A stretch of 44,275 nt of DNA from Dunaliella salina (lineage: Eukaryota > Chlorophyta > Chlorophyceae > Chlamydomonadales > Dunaliellaceae). The stretch covers positions 293,730 to 338,004 of the forward strand of contig MU069641.1 of the NCBI GenBank assembly GCA_002284615.2, read 5' to 3'. Below are positions 39,795-44,275 of this stretch, piece after piece. Position 1 is the stretch's first letter; each line of letters opens with the position of its first letter. The position numbers and the translations under genes were made by a program. Under the pieces are notes generated by a model. That model searched no databases, was not told the origin of the DNA, and worked only from the letters and a program-made list of their open reading frames with translations.

Positions 39795-41050
39795 GGAGTA
39801 GTAATCAATGATTACTAAACCCAGAGGGGACTATCTGAGGCCCAAAATCAGGCATTTTTGGCATGCTCCTTGTGCATATATTCCGTGGTTCAATAGATTG
39901 AAGCTTGGTAATCTCTGGTAAGTTTCTCAAGCTTTGAAGCTTTTTCTTACGTACTCCCGGAGACCATGCCTAATCAGCCGTGGCGTGAACCCTAGTTTTT
40001 GGCACGAAATCTTCATATCTGACCACCCACTGCACCAAATTGGGTGATCTTAAGCGATTTGAGATCCTTGTACCAAAAGAATATCATTGCAAAAAAATGG
40101 AGTGAAAAGGCCCAGTGGTTGGTCAAATACAGAATTTCAGCCATTTCCCTTAAAAAAATCCAGCACTAGGGGTGCCAAAAAGGTCATTTTTTGACCTCCT
40201 CCATTCCTATTTTTGAATATGCAGGATGTTAGTAGTTCATATGGGTGTTTCAAATATGAAATTTTGGGAGTGAAAAATGGTCCTAGGGTGGAGCTGTGGG
40301 CCATTTCAGGGTGATCTGAGGCCAGGAGAGTGATCTGGGGTCCTCCGATTTTTGTCATATTGGTTGGCATGGTTAGATTTGGGAAAGAAATGCAAGGAAG
40401 AGCATGTCTGGCAAATTGGTCAGTTAGCCCCCTCTGCTAGAAACCACAAGTAATCGGGCAGGTAATCAGTGATTTCTCAACCGATGTGTAATTGCTTTAC
40501 TATTCAGAGGGGGGAAGCTGAGGCCCAAAATTAGGTGTTTTTGGCATGCTCCTTGCATAGGCGTGTGCAAACCAGCAACCTTCAAATTTGGCTTCCTTAG
40601 ATAGCACTGGAGTTTGTGGATTGCCAATTTGGGCCCACATGCCTAATCAGCCGCGGCGTGAACCCTAGTTTTCACCACCTGAACTCCATATCTCACCACC
40701 CACTGCACCAAATTGGGTGATTTTTGGTGATGTGGAAACCTTATACCAAAGAAATATCATTGCAAAAAGAAATGGAGTGGAAAAAAATCGGTGGTTGGTA
40801 AGATACAGGATTTCAGCCATTTCCCTTAGAGAAAATCCAACACTACACGAGGTGCCAAAAAGGTCATTTTTTACTTTCTTCATTCCCGTTTTTGAACATG
40901 CAGGATGTTAGCAGTGTGTATAGGGATTATAGATGCAAAAAAATGGGAGTTAAAAATGGTCCCAGGGTGGAGCTATGGGCCATTTTCGGGTGATCTGAGG
41001 CCAGGGGAGTGATCTGGGGTCTATCGATTTTTATCATTTTTTGGTGAAAG
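39795..41050 (+). repeat. Tandem pair R3 and R4 of the unidentified repeat family
   Basis: Two units of about 675-683 bp lie head to tail. TGAGGCCCAAAAT occurs at 39836 and 40519, and GCCTAATCAGCCG at 39968 and 40641. Each unit contains GGCGTGAACCCTAGTTTT, CACCCACTGCACCAAATTGG, ATATCATTGCAAAAA, TTTCAGCCATTTCCCTT and GGGTGATCTGAGGCCAGG. They are in the opposite orientation to R1 and R2. No reading frame is shared between the units. Confidence 0.75.
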
Positions 41051-42660
41051 TAATTTCAATGTAAATTATAATGGTTAACATAGTCAGAGTTAATAAAGAA
41101 ATGCAAGAAAGAGCATCTCTGGCAAATTGGCCAGGTTCCCCCCTCTGGCATTTTGCCAAATTAGAACTGAAAACCTCATACAAGCATGCACACTGTCATG
41201 CAACTAGGCCACGCCAAGTGCATACTCCTCGCATTCTATGTTTTATGCTCAAGAACACCAGCTGGGAAACTCTACATGACCAATTGACTGACTTCTAGAA
41301 ACCATCAGGTGAGCCGCCTCGTTTTCTCCAATAGGGCCTGTTTCGTTGATTTCTAGAAAACCATTTTTCTGACGACTGGTCCTCGTGTTTTCAGGAGAAG
41401 ACAAATTAATCCTGAGTGATATTCATGTGTGAGGCTGGTAACCAGGCAGAGCATACACTCTGCTTACCACTGTTTCCTGATTTATTTTCTGGCAGTAAAG
41501 ACAGCTTCAATTTCTGGCCTGTTACCTGGTAAAGACACATTTGCGCAAGATACAGCTTGCATCACAAGCTAGAAAGTATTCGTGCCTGTTTACTGACCAA
41601 TTTTTGAATCGGTAATTGTTCCCTGATCTCTGGAAGATGGCAATTGTGTAAATTTTTTTGTTTGTTTGACTGTTAACCTGACAAGGCGTTCATTCACTTC
41701 TCACTGATTACCGGTACCTTCCCTAAAAGTAAATACGGCTTCTATTCCTGACGTTTACTTGGTCAACACTTATTGTGGCAGAAGTTTAAAAGCATTATTG
41801 ACTATTTTCTGACCAATTTCTGGACCAGCAAGTGTAAGCTGATTTCTGCTCCAATTGCCATTTCGGTAATCATAGAGTTCTTTTCTGAATGACTTCTAGA
41901 CAGGTTTCCAGGAAAGCGACATTACCCAATTTCTGCTTGGTTCCTAATTAGGTAATCAGGAATAACTATTCCGGCTTGTGAGGCGTGTTCGAACTCCCCC
42001 AGAACCTGCGCAGCTGGAAGTCTGGGGGAAACCAGGAGGGGCACAAGGCGAGAGCCGAAAATTAAGCTAACACAGGTCTGAAGCCCAAGAAAGGAAAGAT
42101 GGTTTCCTTATTGCATAAGCGGCATCACACTCTCACTCGCCTATTAGTAAAAGAACTGCAGTTCTACTGCGATGCAGAGAACTGGTCATTTCTTTTCTAA
42201 GCGATTTCTAGACCGATTTCCAAGTAAGTGGAATTAACCGATTTCTGCTTGGTTATTACTAATAAGGTAATCAGAAGGTTCTTTCCTAGGCGATTTCTAT
42301 ACTGATTTCCAAGGAAGTGGAACCAACCGGTTTCTGCCTGATTATCAAACCAGTAATGCAGAAAGCAATCGTGGAAACCACATTCGGTAAAGAAGAACAG
42401 CATTCCGAAGTAGTACTTGCTCACACCCTGAGACTGACCACTGACACGGACATGCAGCACAATATTGCTTGTATGATTCAGAAAGCTCTCAAGACAAGTG
42501 GGGGAAGCATCGCAAGCGACGCTGAAAAACTGGCGAAGCCAGTCTCTCACTGACTGAAGCTTTTGTTCACAATTCCGGGGCCCCCTAGAATTGCAAGAAC
42601 CACAATGCCCATGACAGCACTTGAGCATGCCTTGATGCACGAGCAAATGTTATTGCTTTA
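41051..42660. repeat. Degenerate repeat region with 88-bp units
   Basis: Units with GATTTCTAGACCGATTTCCA, a GGAA-rich block, CCGATTTCTGCTTGGTT and GGTAATCAG occur near 41894, 42199 and 42287; the last two are 88 bp apart. Weaker relatives (TTTCTGACCAATTTCTGG) are scattered from 41340. Open frames here (42197-42646 minus, 42317-42553 plus) have no recognised motif. The remaining parts show nothing identifiable. Confidence 0.5.
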
Positions 42661-43020
42661 CCGGCGTGCCTTGCTTTGTGCACTGCAGCATGCTCGGCTT
42701 GCATATAAGCAGTGTTGCTCATGAATTCTGCATGCATGACTGTGTGCATTGCCAGCCTGCATGCAATGCTGCATATTGCTGCATGCTTGGCTTTGCCTGT
42801 TGCTCATGCATGGCCTTGCAAAGCGCTGCACGCATTACTGCATGCATTGCTGCATGCATGGCTGTGTGCATTGCTTTGTGGATTGTTGCATGCATGGCTG
42901 TGCATTGCTGCAGAAGTACTGCATGCATCGCTGTGCACATTGATTCATGCTATGTTTGTACATCATAAAGATTGCTACATACATCCTGCATGGTGTTTCA
43001 TGCATGCATTCTATTATACG
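42660..43020. repeat. TGCATG-rich array
   Basis: Variants of GCTGCATGCATTGCTGC, ATGGCTGTGTGCATTGC and GCATGCATGGC fill the region. Open frames in several phases give Cys/His/Met/Ala-rich proteins, which is a consequence of the repeat. Similar TGCATG-rich DNA occurs inside both short hAT elements. Confidence 0.7.
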
Positions 43021-43264
43021 CTGTAAGTGTTACCCTCTCGCTCTGGGGTGAGCCATGCTTGCTAGTGTTGCCATGCCTTGCGCACTTGCACCCCTACCAT
43101 AATCATATTGAGCTACCTTTTGTTTTAACTACCTGGAACAACTGGAACAAGTCTGCTATTGATTGATGATTATAATTGCTCTATCATTAGATTCTTTGAA
43201 ACCGCCTAACCCTAACCTAAACCTAGGTAACACTATTCTGCGACTTGCATGCATATGCATAAAG
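43021..43264. other. Unassigned sequence
   Basis: No gene is recognised. CCTAACCCTAACCTAAACC near 43205 resembles degenerate telomere repeats, but it is under 25 bases and is not firm evidence of a telomere relic. Confidence 0.3.
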
Positions 43265-44104
43265 AAAAGAAAAGAAAAGAAAAACTACGTAGGCAGAAAA
43301 ACTCTCCCTGCATCAATTAAGGAAAAGGTGACACATTGGCTCAAAAAAAGAGCTGTGTGCCCCCTTCACCACAAGGTATGAAAAAGAGAATGCTAATGTG
43401 GGTCTGGGGGGTTACTAGAAGCACCTGGCTCTAGAGCCTGGCTGTGGGAAGTATTCTTGGTTTCAACAGTGCGGCGTATGGTGACTAGTTTGTGGGCATA
43501 TTGAACAGAATGGGCATGAAGTTGTTGAGCAAGCTTCGTGGCACGCTGGTGATCCAATCCTAGATGTATGAATTGCTTCAAGGTATGCTCAGTGTAAATA
43601 ATTCCACCTACACCCAGGAGAACAGGGTGAATTGTAACAGCTTTAGCGTTAATAAGTTTACAAAGGTCTGCATGCTTCTGCTTTGCTGCGTTCAACTGAT
43701 GCTCTGGCCTTGTGTCTTCACAGAACTTGATTTCTATTAGGTGCACATGGCGTTCATTTGCACGAGGTTCATGGGGTTGCCTCATGCGACTAGTTCTGGT
43801 GGTCCTCCGTGAGGAGCTGCGCAAAGCGTGATGGGAATGGATAGGAGAAACATCGTTAGAAGTATGTTTGGCATTAAAAGGGGTGATCAAAACAGCATGT
43901 GGTCGACTGGAGTTGAGTCTTTTCCTCTCTGGAAGGTTACAAGGGAAGAAGTAAGCAGGTAAAGTTCTGTTTGAGGCATGTGTAGGGAGTTGGAGGTTGT
44001 GTTGAGCAAGCTTAAAATCGCTCCCTATGTCTGTGTAGACCAGACCTGCCCCTACAGGGCATCTGCTGAGGGCTTTTGTAATCATTCTGCCTGCAATGTT
44101 ATGG
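43265..44104 (-). mobile_element. Retrotransposon copy C8, nuclease end, reverse strand
   Basis: On the minus strand this copy ends with a GAAAA-type run and stem-loop (43289-43313). Its coding part reaches back to HNIAGRMI at 44104, where it is cut by the tail of another copy. A frame of 230 residues stays open. Confidence 0.85.
43393..44085 (-). CDS. Restriction-like nuclease domain of copy C8, open fragment
   Basis: 230 residues without a stop contain ALSRCPVGAGLVYTDIGS, RPHAVLITPF, HLIEIKFCEDTRPEHQ, AAKQKHADLCKL and VLLGVGGIIYTEHTL, ending SSNPPDPH-stop. The PD of the active site reads PH in this copy (RPHAVL), so one metal-binding Asp is lost. E-x-K is retained. The zinc knuckle, RNase H and RT would lie beyond the junction at 44104 and are not seen. 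It is a fragment of a polyprotein with no start of its own. Confidence 0.75.
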   Translation of the reverse strand: MITKALSRCPVGAGLVYTDIGSDFKLAQHNLQLPTHASNRTLPAYFFPCNLPERKRLNSSRPHAVLITPFNAKHTSNDVSPIHSHHALRSSSRRTTRTSRMRQPHEPRANERHVHLIEIKFCEDTRPEHQLNAAKQKHADLCKLINAKAVTIHPVLLGVGGIIYTEHTLKQFIHLGLDHQRATKLAQQLHAHSVQYAHKLVTIRRTVETKNTSHSQALEPGASSNPPDPH

Positions 44105-44275
44105 GAAAGAAAAGAAAAGAAAAGAAAAAAAAAGAAAAGAAAAACTACGTAGGAAGAGAAACTCTCCCTACATCAATTAAGGAAAAGGAGACACATTGGC
44201 TCAAAGAGCCGTGAGTCCCCTCCACCGCAAGGTAACAAAAAGAGAGAGCTAATGGGGATCTGGAGGGTTACAAGA
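44105..44275 (-). mobile_element. Retrotransposon copy C9, 3' tail, running off the window
   Basis: A GAAAA run (44105-44143), the stem-loop at 44149-44171 and the tail block CATCAATTAAGG with AAAGAGCCGTGAGTCCC are followed by the end of the coding part (GATCTGGAGGGTTACAAGA). It belongs to the C7 subfamily and abuts C8 in the same orientation. The rest lies outside the window. Confidence 0.85.

Noticed and set aside
42666..43026. Cys/His-rich small proteins in several frames
   Set aside because: TGCATG repeats produce such frames in every phase; composition alone explains them.
43205..43230. Interstitial telomere repeat
   Set aside because: Only about 25 bases of CCTAACC-like sequence, irregular, and not in an array.

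Overview
The window reads as nuclear DNA of a green alga or close relative. The main evidence is a spliced host gene whose eight exons rebuild a plant-type SKP1-like protein (the long ASK20/ASK21 class) with GT-AG introns. The rest is dense eukaryotic transposable-element and satellite DNA, with no operons, Shine-Dalgarno signals or bacterial genes. I cannot name the species. Two runs of N (15698-16387 and 27476-28009) are assembly gaps.

Most of the window is copies of one non-LTR (LINE-like) retrotransposon superfamily on both strands: 1-1095 (+), 1195-1640 (+), 2205-5170 (-), a tail at 5935-6010 (+), 7929-9712 (+), about 12410-21935 (+), 22640-23120 (+), 31127-32178 (+), 36935-39794 (-), 43265-44104 (-) and 44105-44275 (-). 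Read together they give the order: apurinic-type endonuclease, reverse transcriptase, linker, PHD finger, a domain resembling the PCIF1 adenine methyltransferase, RNase H, CCHC zinc knuckle, C-terminal PD-(D/E)XK restriction-like nuclease. A 3' tail follows, with a conserved stem-loop (two compensatory pair changes between copies) and a (TTTTC)n repeat. Most copies are 5' truncated, as target-primed reverse transcription would leave them. A second, unrelated LINE (RTE-like) lies at 34402-36033 (-).

DNA transposons are interleaved. Two 647-659 bp hAT elements (6239-6885 and 11531-12189, opposite orientations), each with perfect 8-bp target duplications, carry only a BED zinc-finger reading frame. 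An 889-bp non-autonomous hAT-type element (19226-20114) with an 8-bp duplication splits the RNase H of the largest retrotransposon copy. Further inverted-repeat elements are proposed at 24228-24995 and 25149-25765. An antisense tRNA-like (SINE-like) segment interrupts a retrotransposon tail near 21652-21850.

The only convincing host gene is the SKP1-like gene from 26419 to at least 30657 (+). It has a polyglutamine tract in its C-terminal extension, an intron with a (CA)n tract and sequence gap, another intron with a minisatellite, and a retrotransposon copy just downstream. The remaining sequence is repeats: a TCAACC/GGTTGA-rich array (6894-7420), 87-bp, 74-bp, 88-bp and 48-bp tandem repeats, four copies of an unidentified 0.4-0.6 kb family, and a TGCATG-rich array (42660-43020).
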